Source of the DNA: Diogma glabrata
Lineage: Eukaryota > Arthropoda > Insecta > Diptera > Cylindrotomidae
NCBI GenBank assembly: GCA_963693315.1
Contig: OY856186.1
Coordinates: 88,368,647-88,432,646 of the forward strand
Length of the DNA stretch: 64,000 nucleotides
Direction of reading: 5' to 3'
Of the stretch, positions 45,621 through 56,404 are shown piece after piece. The notes beneath the pieces are model-generated. The model ran no database searches. It was not told where the DNA came from and saw only the letters and a list, made by a program, of their open reading frames with translations. Positions within the stretch are counted from its first letter, which is position 1; each line of letters begins with the position of its first letter. The position numbers and the translations under genes were made by a program.

Positions 45621-47995
45621 CAAGGTTGGCAAATATCATGATATTTATATAAATATCAAAATATCCGATATATATCAGATATATATCCGATATATATCAA
45701 GTTCTGATATTTATTTTTGAATAAGTTGTTTATCTTAAATATTATACAATATATGACCCTTTCCACACTTGCATGCAGTGCAACCCATCACTTCCTCGTT
45801 TCTTACCTCTTTGCCTATAAACTAGATTCAAATATGACAGCTCCTATTTAGTTTATAGGCAATTTATCAAGCCTATTCGTCTATATCTTCGATTGCACGA
45901 GTCCAAATGACAAATACGCTTGTTCGCTTTGTCTTGTTTATTTGACCAAATTGCATCATCAATATCCACACAAGGTTGTACACTGGTCCAGTAATGGTTC
46001 ATTACTGGCGACTAGTATTGCAGCAATGGTCGAGTTCTGGCAACCATAACTGGACCATAAACAAAATGTTGCTCGATGATAACTCGATGATAACTAACAA
46101 TAAATGACTTCCATTAAAGGGCCAGAGATACAAGCCACCAATGGCCCATTCAAGGTTATACAACTAGTCCAGTAATAGTCAATTACTGGCGGCCAGTAAT
46201 TCAACAATGGTCGGGTACTGGTCCAGTAATGGTCAATTACTGGCGGACAGTAGTTCAACAATGGCCGGGTGCTGGCAATCATGACTCATAGTACTTGCAA
46301 CTATGACTCAGTCATTAACATAATTTTTCATGTTGGTAACTTCGTACAATAAATGGCTCCTATTCATTTGTCGGAGAAAAAAACAGCAATACCCCATACA
46401 GGGTTGTACAGCTGGCCCAGTAACAGACCAATAATGATGACCAGTATTGAAGTAATGGCCGAGTACTATCAACCATGACAAGTCCAATAAAAATATACAA
46501 AATAATATCATTTGTAAATTTACATAAATTAAATACAAAATAATTAAAATAAAGTAAAAATGTCTAAAGAAAAAAACTTAAAACTTATACCAACATTTAC
46601 TTTATTATCATAGTCATTCAACAGAGATACGATAATTAAACTATATCTCTAATGTAGTGAAATTTAACCAAATGACCTAGATCGGCCAATTCATGTTTCA
46701 GTACTGGCCCAATAACAATAGCCAATTAATGCTAACCATTAACGTGCCATTTAAAATAACCTTTACTGATTAATTTCTATAAAATTTAATTACAATTCTG
46801 TATTTTAAGAACAAAATACAGAAAAAACTCTTTAGTTTGTTTTAAAATACGACGTAAACCAAGGTTGGCAAATATCATGATATTTATATAAATATCAAAA
46901 TATCCGATATATATCAGATATATATCCGATATATATCAAGTTCTGATATTTATTTTTGAATAAGTTGTTTATCTTAAATATTATACAATATGGTGTATGC
47001 AGTGCAACCCATCACTTCCTCGTTTCTTACCTCTTTGCCTATAAACTAGATTCAAATATGACAGCTCTTATTTAGTTTATAGGCAATTTATCAAGCCTAT
47101 TCGTCTATATCTTCGATTGCACGAGTCCAAATGACAAATACGCTTGTTCGCTTTGTCTTGTTTATTTGACCAAATTGCATCATCAATATCCACACAAGGT
47201 TGTACAACTGGTCGAGTAATGTTTCATTACTGGCGGCTAGTATTGCAGCAATGGTCGAGTCCTGGCAACCATAACTGGACTATAAACAAAATGTTACTCG
47301 ATGATAACTCGAACAATAAATTACTGCCATTAAAGGGCCAGAGATACAAGCCACCAATGGCCCATACAAGGTTATACAACTAGTCCAGTAATAGTCAATT
47401 ACTGGCGACCAGTAATTCAACAATGGTCGGGTACTGGTCCAGTAATGGTCAATTACTGGCGGACAGTAGTTCAACAATGGCCGGGTGCTGGCAATCATGA
47501 CTCATAGTACTTGCAACTATGACTCAGCCATTAACATAATTTTTCATGTTGTTAACTTCGTACGATAAATGGCTCCCATTCATTTGTCAGAGAAAAAAAC
47601 AGCAATACAGGGTTGTACAGCTGGCCCAGTAACAGGCCAATAATGATGACCAGTATTGAAGTAATGGCCGAGTGCTGTCAACCATGACAAGTCCAATAAA
47701 AATATATAAAATATTATCATTTGTAAATTTGCATAAATAAAAAATAATTAAAATAAAGTAAAAATGTCCAAAGAAAAAAATTTAAAACTTATACCAACCT
47801 TTACTTTATTATCATAGTCATTCAACAGAGATACGATAATTAAACTATATTTCTAATGTAGTCAAATTTAACCAAATGACCTAGATCGGCCAATTCATGT
47901 TTCAGTACTGGCCCAATAACAATAGCTAATTAATGCTAACCATTAACGTGCCATTTAAAATGGTCATTTAAAATAACCTTTACTGATTAATTTCT
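45621..47995. repeat. Internal direct duplication of the hAT left part
   Basis: CAAGGTTGGCAAATATCATG occurs at 45621 and again at 46861, and the sequence stays closely similar to TACTGATTAATTTCTATA (about 46778 and 47980). The second copy lacks a few short pieces (for example after TACAATAT near 46990) and gains others. The transposon therefore has two left ends in direct orientation. Confidence 0.8.
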
Positions 47996-48200
47996 ATATA
48001 AACCGTAGATTGGTCGATGGTTCCAGTTATGGCCCAATAACAATAGCTAAGTATTCATGTGCCGGTATTTAGCCATTCAGAGGTAACTAAATACTGGCTT
48101 TTTTCTGTTAACCATAGATCGGTCGATGAATGGCTCGATAGTACTGGCCTGGCACAATAACAAAAGCTAAGTACCGTTACCCATTAATGGGCCAGGAAAA
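45970..48200. mobile_element. Nested GTTGTACAACTGG-type non-autonomous repeats
   Basis: ACAAGGTTGTAC(A)ACTGGTC followed by many short mirrored words (CAGTAATGG, CCATTACTGG, TGGCCGAGTACTGG) starts near 45972, 46368, 47194 and 47608. The same word family fills the inverted arms at 4962-5562 and 6579-7371. Apparent short proteins such as those at 46094-46282 and 47280-47498 (minus) are translations of these repeats. Confidence 0.65.
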
Positions 48201-48770
48201 CTCTACTTGGATAGTCATTCCATTCCACCACACCATTGGTGGTGTATTTCTAAACTGAAATTGAAATACATATTTTGGAAATGGTGTAGATTCCGTTAAA
48301 AGTGCCATTACAAATGGAATAAAGTCTGAAATAATTATATTTAAATAATGAAGTATATGCTTCTTCTCTTTGTTCAATCGTTTACCTATAAATCGATGGT
48401 CAAGCATAAATTAGCTAGGTGTTGAGGTGCATTCCAAACCATGTCTCTCCTTCGATAAAAAGTTTAACTTCTACAGGTTGTTCTAGTTTAAGATCTGCTT
48501 CAAGTTTATGCTAAATATCTACTACAACGGCAATAGTCATTTTCTCTATTTGAGCTCTATCTAAAGCGACTGCTATTGACTTTAGATAACAAAGCATATG
48601 TTTAGCATTCATTACAATATTTATGTCATAAGTTTAGTTATGTCAGGATCTATGTCAGCTTCATGGTCTTGGCATAGCTGAACCAGGTTACCTCGATTAA
48701 GCATGCGTTTTGCGGGCAGTTCTGCGACTGTTAACAGTTTTTCCAACTTTAAGGTTGGAATAGTTAATTA
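48177..48770 (-). pseudogene. Degraded hAT transposase C-terminal half
   Basis: Minus-strand frames, in order: KRMLNRGNLVQLCQDHEADI (about 48640-48710), YLKSIAVALDRAQIEK (about 48540-48595), LEQPVEVKLFIEGETWFGMH (about 48440-48500), then 48407-48177 with LDHRFIGKRLNKEKKHIL, MALLTESTPFPKYVFQF and NTPPMVWW. The order and the P-x-x-WW ending match the C-terminal half of hAT transposases. At least one frameshift and several stops make it non-functional. Its placement inside hAT termini agrees. Confidence 0.75.
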
Positions 48771-49770
48771 TTTCTTTTTTATAAATATCATGATATATAT
48801 CGGGGAATAAATATCGTGATATATATCAATGATATATATCGGATATATATCATTGATATATATCATGCCAACCTTGCCAAAATCTGATCATTATCTTCTC
48901 ACACTATAATTGAAATCTTTTCCATATGCTTTATCATACTAAATACATTATTTGCAGGCTGTAGTGTGGATAAATACAAAACCATTTTTTTACGGAAGTA
49001 AAAAACCGGAAGTTGGGATGCGCAACTGTTTTTGACCCTACTAAATGCTTATGTACCAAGTTTCACCCAATTCGATTATCCAGCACAGATGTTATTGATC
49101 TTTCCAAAAAACGGATGTTCGGACGACCACGAAAGACTTTGTTCATTATCGCGCAAAAATCAGCCCTGTGCGGTGTGCCATACATATTTGCTCTTTTGTC
49201 AAAGTGTAATTAAAATGAATTTACGAATGAATGTTGTATGCTCCCAAGAAACATAAAAATGAAAGTGTAAAAATCACCTGTTGTATGGTGAACCCCAACC
49301 CTTTATCCAATGTACCCCAGAAGCTAATAAAATCATTCCCATGTTACTTGAAAGCTTTAACCAATATTTCATGAATTCGGTCGGTAATTGTAGGCTACAG
49401 TAGGGATAAACACCTCAAAAAAACGTTTTAATCGGATGTGAAAAACCGGAAGTTGGTATACAGAACCATTGAAACAGTACCAAAACCTTATATACCAAGT
49501 TTCGATAACATCGAAAGCCGGGATTAGAGGCTATTGAAGATTTAAAGTTTGAGGTAACCAGTGTACCTTTTTAACCGGAAAGTAGTACGCATGAAATATT
49601 GGAAACAATACTAATACCAAGTCTCAATAAGAGTGAAAAACATGATTCAAATAAACAGGTGTTAAGATGACTCTCCGCCATGTTGTCCGATTTTGAATTG
49701 AAGCCAGATCTTAAATTTTCAATTGCAGCCGGATCATATACCAAAGTTTCATCAAGATTCCATGCTTTTT

Positions 49771-52148
49771 TGTCAAAAAAATGTATTCAACCTCGATTTC
49801 CGCTGTTCAATATTTCAAAAGATTCCCAAAGTTCACGTCATATCGTTTCCAAGCAAACAGGTCAAAGCAAAAACATTAAATAAATTTCTGGAATTTTCGT
49901 TATATAGAAATTTTTGAATTTACCTAGAATATTTGAAAAATTAAGCAGAATTATATATAAGGAATTTCTTTTACGAAATGAGAATTAGTTTAAAATTTGA
50001 CTGCGCTGATTTAAAGTTAATTTATATTTATATAGTGCAAAGAGTTAGGGTAAGTGGAATGTGATTATGTTAAATGAAAATTAATTGTAAACAAAACGCT
50101 GTATCGTAAACATAAAGCCTAAGTAATTTTTAAATTGAGAATTAAATTGTAAGTGTTATTTAATAGAAATTTTGTGTATTATTTTCGAAGCTGTGGACTG
50201 GAATTCTACAGTTAACCAACGGTTGACAGATTTTGAAGCTCGTGATTATTCTTGTAAAATAATTTTCCTGTATTTGGGAAACAATAGCGGTTGAATATGC
50301 CCACACCTCATGAAAATGCAAAATGTTTAAGTAGTAAGGCACAAAAAATGTATAACAGAAGGGAAAGTCTTAAATGCATCATTCACCGGGACGTTAGAAA
50401 CTAGATAATCAATGAATCACACAAGATGACTCTACAACAAGCTTTTCTACAACTATTAGGTAAATTAAAAATAAAATAAAATAAAATAAAATAAAATTTA
50501 ACATTATGCTAATAAACATATAAGTATATACCGCCAGCAACCTGCTGTCTTACGATACAATGTTAACATCACTCATCCGTAAACACATAATAACTGCTAC
50601 ATTTTGGAATACCTGGATTCATGAAGTGGGACCTTATCTTAGATATACAAGGAAGCGGTCACTTCCAATGTATGCACCTCTAAAGTATCTAGAACGTTCG
50701 AAAAGAAAAGTGATGTTACTAGCAGGTGATTAATTTGATGCGTGTTTTCTTTCGATGAGGCCCAATTCTGCTTGTACCTGTAATGTAAGCTGTTAGATCC
50801 CACTACATTTCCATAACAGATACCTCTACCAACCACAACCTCTACCTCTACCAACCAACCTCTACCTACCATAACAGATACCTCTACCATTAAAGTGACC
50901 GTGATGAATTTTATCATGGCTTTTTGTATGCCACAGTAAAACCAGTACCAAATTCTATTCGCGAAGGATCGCCACTACATATGGAGTTACTTATTACTAG
51001 CCAAATCTTGTTTTTCGATTATTGGTTGTTTAATTTCTTGAAGAGCAATGATATGCATTCTATACCTCCCACCATGGCCGTCGGCAGGATTTGTTTCCAG
51101 GAGAAGGGGGGTTTGCATGGACGGTCATTTTGTTATGTTATCTCGTAATTGGAGACAACTTTCTCACTTGGAGACATTTAAAAAGAAGATTAAGTAAAGT
51201 ACCCACACTTAATTTTCGCCTTTATTTGTCAAAATTTACAAACAATTTTTTTACATAAGCGAAATCAAGAGAAAAAGAAATTGCATTAACTTTTATTTAA
51301 TGGGAATTGTTCCTTCACAATTTAAACTAATCAATCACAGACAAACTTAAAAAATAAAATCTAACTGTAAAATATCACTAAGTAAGAAAACACAACAAAA
51401 TGACCATCTTGGTCCTTTTTCACGTTCAGGTAAAAATTTATTTGATGCCCGAGTCTGTGGGCATTCGCATTCTCTTTCTTATTTTTAATTTTAATAACGT
51501 TTTTCCCCGGGTGAAAAAACCTGAGTTTTTCTCGGTTAAACTCAAGCGGCAAGCCCAATCCAAATTTTCGTGGTTGGGTCCGTTCTGATCTTAATGTTCT
51601 CAGAAAAAACATTTTGACACGTTTATATAATATATAAAGTTCGAATCCCAACTGAAACACGTAAAAGAAAAAAAACAGAGTTTTTTTCTGAGATAATTCC
51701 AACCATACCTTTGAATTGAAAAAAATCAAATTACTTCCTTATTTACTTGAGTTTAATTGCTCACAAAATCCCAAAAGATACTGATTAAAGGTGTAAGATC
51801 AGTTGTACTAATCTCATTAATTTCTCGATAGTTGATTGAATTTCGCAAAAACAGATACCTTTCGCACACAAATTAAGTAAAAACTGGCGAAAATACCCAT
51901 ACAATTCCAAGAACAATCAACGCGCCTTACGAAAGCCGCCTAAGCTTGTATGCCTGATGAACCGTCACCAATTATGATCAAAAACGTCTAGATTTTAGAA
52001 CATTTCATTTCAGTTTACAAATGTAAAATATCATCATAACTTTATTAAAGCTCCTAAACTAAGTTCACTGCTTTAAATAAATCATAGATTTAGTTGTATT
52101 CTTTTGAGGGAGACAGAAGAAAGGAGAGTTTTTAGTTACTAGATTTTT
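49771..52148. other. Gene-poor stretch with short simple repeats
   Basis: No gene is supported. It has an (AAAAT)n microsatellite near 50467-50502 and a CTCTACC/CAACC minisatellite at about 50806-50892. A frame at 51361-51729 (minus) and others here lack domains and look like chance frames. Confidence 0.5.
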
Positions 52149-53078
52149 ACAATAAAATACTGACGCATTCGAAACAAATGTGACTAATTTGTATCACGTA
52201 AATGTTTAGGATTAAGATAATCAACATCCTAATAGTTCATAGCTAGAGCAACCAAAAATATGCACTAGCATGTTCAAAAATGATTAAGTAAGCTTGAATT
52301 AAAAAATGATTAAGCTTGAAATCTGTTTCAGCTAAAACTACGACTTTTAAGCACTATTTGTTAGATCATATTTTTGCATATTTTACTCCAAAAGGCACAT
52401 TAATTCATATTTCATCAAAATACCGAGTTTTTTTCTAGATTTGATGGTAAAAATATGGATAAAAATATGATCTTCGAAAAATTGATTTTCTGGGCATCTA
52501 TAGGTTCTATAATCGACTTAAGGTCTTAGATCAGCCGTAAAAAGGTTTGGCTGTAGCTGTTAATTAGGGTTGTACCGATAAGCAAAATTGCCGATTACCA
52601 ATTAATCGGCTCTCTTTATCGGCCGATACCGTTTAATCGGCTGCCAATTATTTGATGAAAATGAGAAAAACAAATCTACACAAAGAATTTTTTAATTAGA
52701 CTATTAATTAGAACGCAGGACTTTTCTTTAAAAGTCGAGACAATTCCAACCAAAATCGGGACGCTTTGTAACCTTAGTTTAAAATATTATGCAAATGTCA
52801 CTTTTATTTTTTTAATTTATAGTTCGACAATATTTAAAAAAAAAAAATTGTGCAACTGTTGAAAGTGCTTTTTTCTATGCGAAAAGTAAACTCACTAGTG
52901 AAATAGAATAACAAATTAAAGTTAACAAAGTATTTTAAACAACGTAACGAAAAAGTAGAATGAAAAAGTAGAATATGAACGCAATGAAAAAGTAGAATAT
53001 GAATTTTGAATGTTTTGTTGTCGATTTCTAACTTTATATTTATAGTAAATATCGATTATATATTACTATCATAGAAAA

Positions 53079-53214
53079 AATTGCATTTCCTACGCGAGAT
53101 AAAAACGTTTTTCGTTCGTAAACATGTCTCACTCGACGCTAGCGCGTCTCGTGAACAAATGTTTACTTACGAAAAAAAACAATGTTTTCATCTCTTGTAA
53201 GAAAATATACTATT
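53079..53214. repeat. Hairpin element H3 (duplicate at 54381-54516)
   Basis: Homologue of H2: TTTCCTACGCGAGATAAAAACG pairs imperfectly with CGTTTTT-like/ATCTCTTGTAAGAAA on the right. The inner hairpin CGACGC-TAG-CGCGTC is conserved relative to H2, and the right end is ATACTATTTT. The left terminal AATAGTA of H2 reads AATTGCA here. Confidence 0.7.
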
Positions 53215-53236
53215 TTACAAAAAAGCGGTAAAGTAG

Positions 53237-53344
53237 AATAGTACATTATGATGCTAGGACGTAAAGTTAAAGATTTTGGACGTATGTGGGTTTTGCAAAT
53301 CGAGGCGCGAGCCGAGCTTACGTCCGTGCATCATATACTATTTT
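53237..53344. repeat. Hairpin element H4 (duplicate at 54539-54646)
   Basis: Left AATAGTACATTATGATGCTA plus GGACGTAA is mirrored by TTACGTCC and GTGCATCATATACTATT on the right. Arms about 28 nt, loop about 50 nt with GAGGCGCGAGCCGAG. Ends match the AATAGTA/TACTATT family although the stem is unrelated to H1-H3. Confidence 0.75.
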
Positions 53345-55178
53345 TTATTCGCCGCAAGCAAAATATTTATAAAATAAATGTTTATTCTAAATTAAAATTA
53401 TAAATTTGCAAAAATTTTGAAATAAAAATATGTGGAACAAGTTACCTTTGACAATAAAATACTGACGCATTCGAAACAAATGTGACTAATTTGTATCACG
53501 TAAATGTTTAGGATTAAGATAATCAACATCCTAATAGTTCATAGCTAGAGCAACCAAAAATATGCACTAGCATGTTCAAAAATGATTAAGTAAGCTTGAA
53601 TTAAAAAATGATTAAGCTTGAAATCTGTTTCAGCTAAAACTACGACTTTTAAGCACTATTTGTTAGATCATATTTTTGCATATTTTACTCCAAAAGGCAC
53701 ATTAATTCATATTTCATCAAAATACCGAGTTTTTTTCTAGATTTGATGGTAAAAATATGGATAAAAATATGATCTTCGAAAAATTGATTTACTGGGCATC
53801 TATAGGTTCTATAATCGACTTAAGGTCTTAGATCAGCCGTAAAAAGGTTTGGCTGTAGCTGTTAATTAGGGTTGTACCGATAAGCAAAATTGCCGATTAC
53901 CAATTAATCGGCTCTCTTTATCGGCCGATACCGTTTAATCGGCTGCCAATTATTTGATGAAAATGAGAAAAACAAATCTACACAAAGAATTTTTTAATTA
54001 GACTATTAATTAGAACGCAGGACTTTTCTTTAAAAGTCGAGACAATTCCAACCAAAATCGGGACGCTTTGTAACCTTAGTTTAAAATATTATGCAAATGT
54101 CACTTTTATTTTTTTAATTTATAGTTCGACAATATTTAAAAAAAAAAAATTGTGCAACTGTTGAAAGTGCTTTTTTCTATGCGAAAAGTAAACTCACTAG
54201 TGAAATAGAATAACAAATTAAAGTTAACAAAGTATTTTAAACAACGTAACGAAAAAGTAGAATGAAAAAGTAGAATATGAACGCAATGAAAAAGTAGAAT
54301 ATGAATTTTGAATGTTTTGTTGTCGATTTCTAACTTTATATTTATAGTAAATATCGATTATATATTACTATCATAGAAAAAATTGCATTTCCTACGCGAG
54401 ATAAAAACGTTTTTCGTTCGTAAACATGTCTCACTCGACGCTAGCGCGTCTCGTGAACAAATGTTTACTTACGAAAAAAAACAATGTTTTCATCTCTTGT
54501 AGGAAAATATACTATTTTACAAAAAAGCGGTAAAGTAGAATAGTACATTATGATGCTAGGACGTAAAGTTAAAGATTTTGGACGTATGTGGGTTTTGCAA
54601 ATCGAGGCGCGAGCCGAGCTTACGTCCGTGCATCATATACTATTTTTTTTCGCCGCAAGCAAAATATTTATAAAATAAATGTTTATTCTAAATTAAAATT
54701 ATAAATTTGCAAAAATTTTGAAATAAAAATATGTGGAACAAGTTACCTTTGACAAAATATTTGTTATCTTTTCCAAATTATTGTATAACTATGGCAACAA
54801 ATGATAAACACTATTTTAATTTAAATAATGAAATTTTGAATTTAAGGGTTGCTTTGATAAACATTTCTATTTTTTATAGAATTTAAACAAATACAAATGT
54901 TTTTTACTTCTATGTTTTTTACTCGTACCATGTTTTTTACTCGCAACGGGATTTTATTTTACGGATGTAAAGTTCAACTTTCAGCCACGATAACTAAGAT
55001 GGAAAATGTGTTTTACGATTCGTTTGTGCGTAAAAAATTAAAAATTTCAATTCATTTTGACACAGAATAAAGCAAAGCCTACCACAATTTGTAAACTATT
55101 TTCATTTAATTTATAATTAGTAGTTCATTGTTTCAAGTAATTATATGCGTTTGGGCATTAAAACAAAGTTGTAGAAAA

Positions 55179-55282
55179 AGTATATAACAAATCTCGAGGT
55201 GTAAAGCATTTTATGCGTCTGGTGCGCAATATTTTCCCTCACATGTAAAATGCTATTTACCACTCTAGATATGTAATATACT
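55179..55282. repeat. Hairpin element H6
   Basis: AGTATATAACAAATCTCGAG..GTAAAGCATTTTA is mirrored by TAAAATGCTATTTACCACTC plus TAGATATGTAATATACT. Arms about 35 nt with a few mismatches. Ends AGTAT/ATACT are only a partial match to the other hairpins. It lies about 170 bp downstream of the recombinase-like ORF. Confidence 0.65.
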
Positions 55283-55451
55283 AATTTCTATCTATCAGTT
55301 TAAAACAGAAATTTGGCTTTTGCTGTTTAGCGAGAATTTTTTAATTTTTTCTGCTCTTAGTCGGAAAGTAAAAACATAAGTAAAACCAAAGACATAATGA
55401 ACAAAGACATAATATTAAAATTTATTAATTTCTTCTCCCCAACACTTTTGA

Positions 55452-55802
55452 TTATTTGGCTCTATAACCCGAGGGCTTCTTTTTTAAAAAAGGCATAAAT
55501 CTTTTATATTTACTAATATCCAAATTTTCTTTAATGATGAATATTGATTTTAACATTGAATAATTTGACCACATTGTTGAAGACTTTTTTGTCTGCGTTA
55601 GTTCACCAAAATATACCAAAAACACATCTTCAGAATAAAAATTTCCTGTTTTTTTGTTCTTACACCAATTGATAAGTAATAGGTAAGCTTTTTCATACCG
55701 GACTTTAGATTTTTCAGGCAACAGATCAAAAGTTAAATTGTTGGCTGCTTCTTTTATATGAGGTGAAATGCTAATTATATGACTTTCATCACTACTGCTC
55801 AT
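55452..55802 (-). CDS. Tyrosine-recombinase-like N-terminal (core-binding) domain ORF
   Basis: A 116-residue ORF with acidic start MSSSDESH, then LLPEKSKVRYEKAYLLLINW, FYSEDVFLVYFGELT, STMWSNYSMLKSIFIIKENL and FLKKKPSGYRAK. From family knowledge this pattern (helical LPEKSK..RYE..Y..F..WC, then a LxxYF..L motif, then T(L/M)WS.YSMLK) is the SAM-like core-binding domain of Crypton/phage-type tyrosine recombinases found in arthropod genomes. The catalytic domain (R..HxxR..Y) is absent: after YRAK comes TAA, then SKVLG in frame, suggesting a premature stop in a truncated copy. It could be a relic or a short DNA-binding product. The ATG at 55802 is the first in frame; upstream is AT-rich. Confidence 0.65.
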   Translation of the reverse strand: MSSSDESHIISISPHIKEAANNLTFDLLPEKSKVRYEKAYLLLINWCKNKKTGNFYSEDVFLVYFGELTQTKKSSTMWSNYSMLKSIFIIKENLDISKYKRFMPFLKKKPSGYRAK

Positions 55803-55956
55803 TTTAAATTATTTTTATTTAAAAATAGATATAAACTCTGTATAAATTTTAAATTTATTAATTTAAAATTTTAACTTGACGTCCGATACGTTTTTTAAAC
55901 AACAAATAAATGCCTCCTTGGCAACTTTGATCGCATTTGTCGGCAGTCGTTAAAAA

Positions 55957-56075
55957 AAATAGTATGTATACTTTGAGCAGAAAGTAACATTGCTGCTCTG
56001 ACATGACATGATTGCAATTTTCATACACGAGCAGCAAAGTAGTACTTTCTGCTCTTAATATGCAATCTACTATTT
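55957..56075. repeat. Hairpin element H5 with AAATAG/CTATTT ends
   Basis: Ends AAATAGTATGTATAC and TGCAATCTACTATTT enclose arms GAGCAGAAAGTAACATTGCT / AGCAAAGTAGTACTTTCTGC (plus GC/CTC extension), loop about 30 nt. The last 13 bases CAATCTACTATTT are identical to those of H1 at 10893-11014, but the stem is unrelated. It sits 155 bp upstream of the recombinase-like ORF start. Confidence 0.8.
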
Positions 56076-56404
56076 CTAATTTCGAACTCTTAGTTTTTAA
56101 AATAATGAGAACGAAGTCGTTCCCAAATATATGAATCCACCAACTGTGCCACAGTCAACCTAGATATTGGGTAAAAAATAAGCTGAGGACTGCAGATTGT
56201 TTTACCTACGCATGTAAAGTAGTTGACAGAAAAATGCAAAAAAGCACTCTCGAAAGTTAAAGACTGTTTTTATTTAAATATTGCCGATCTATAAATTTAA
56301 AAAAAATCGGACATTTGCATAATATTCTAAACTAAGGTTGTAAAGCGTCCCGATTTTGGTGGAATTGTCCCGATTTGTGAAGAATAGTCTCGCATTCTAA
56401 TTTT

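Larger units (their letters stand above)
45621..48876. mobile_element. hAT-family transposon, 3256 bp, exact 8-bp target duplication
   Basis: The termini CAAGGTTGGCA (45621) and TGCCAACCTTG (48876) are perfect inverted repeats. They are flanked by CCAAAATC on both sides (45613-45620 and 48877-48884). ATATATC-rich subterminal sequence follows at both ends. Inside is a direct duplication of about 1.15 kb (45621- and 46861-, offset 1240), nested GTTGTACAACTGG-type non-autonomous repeats, and a degraded hAT transposase (48177-48770, minus). Confidence 0.9.
45545..49770 (-). repeat. Higher-order tandem repeat locus 3, split by a hAT element
   Basis: Locus 1-type sequence in reverse runs from about 45548 (AAAGTGAGAAAAGTCAACAG, CCGCCACTTTGGTCGATGTG) to 45620 and resumes at 48877 (AAAATCTGATCATTATCTTC) to about 49770, with ACCGGAAGTTGGGATGC near 49006. 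The interruption is the 45621-48876 transposon. More diverged than loci 1 and 2. Confidence 0.75.
52149..54752. repeat. 1302-bp near-identical tandem duplication
   Basis: Copy 1 is 52149-53450 and copy 2 is 53451-54752. By eye only a few single-base differences are seen (for example GATTTTCTGG / GATTTACTGG, CTTGTAAGAAA / CTTGTAGGAAA, TTTTATTCG / TTTTTTTCG). The junction shows ACAA at left flank, joint and right flank. Each copy contains the left end of a TAGGGTTG element and hairpins H3 and H4. It is either very recent or an assembly artefact. Confidence 0.92.

Noticed and set aside
46094..47498. Two similar minus-strand proteins rich in RPLLNYCPPVIDHYWTS-type repeats (46094-46282 and 47280-47498)
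   Set aside because: They are translations of short mirrored DNA words (CAGTAATGG/CCATTACTGG) of a non-coding repeat; the periodic protein follows the DNA repeat, with no domain or start context.
51361..51729. 122-codon minus-strand frame
   Set aside because: Composition is Phe/Lys-rich as expected from AT-rich DNA, with an opposing open frame; no domain recognised.
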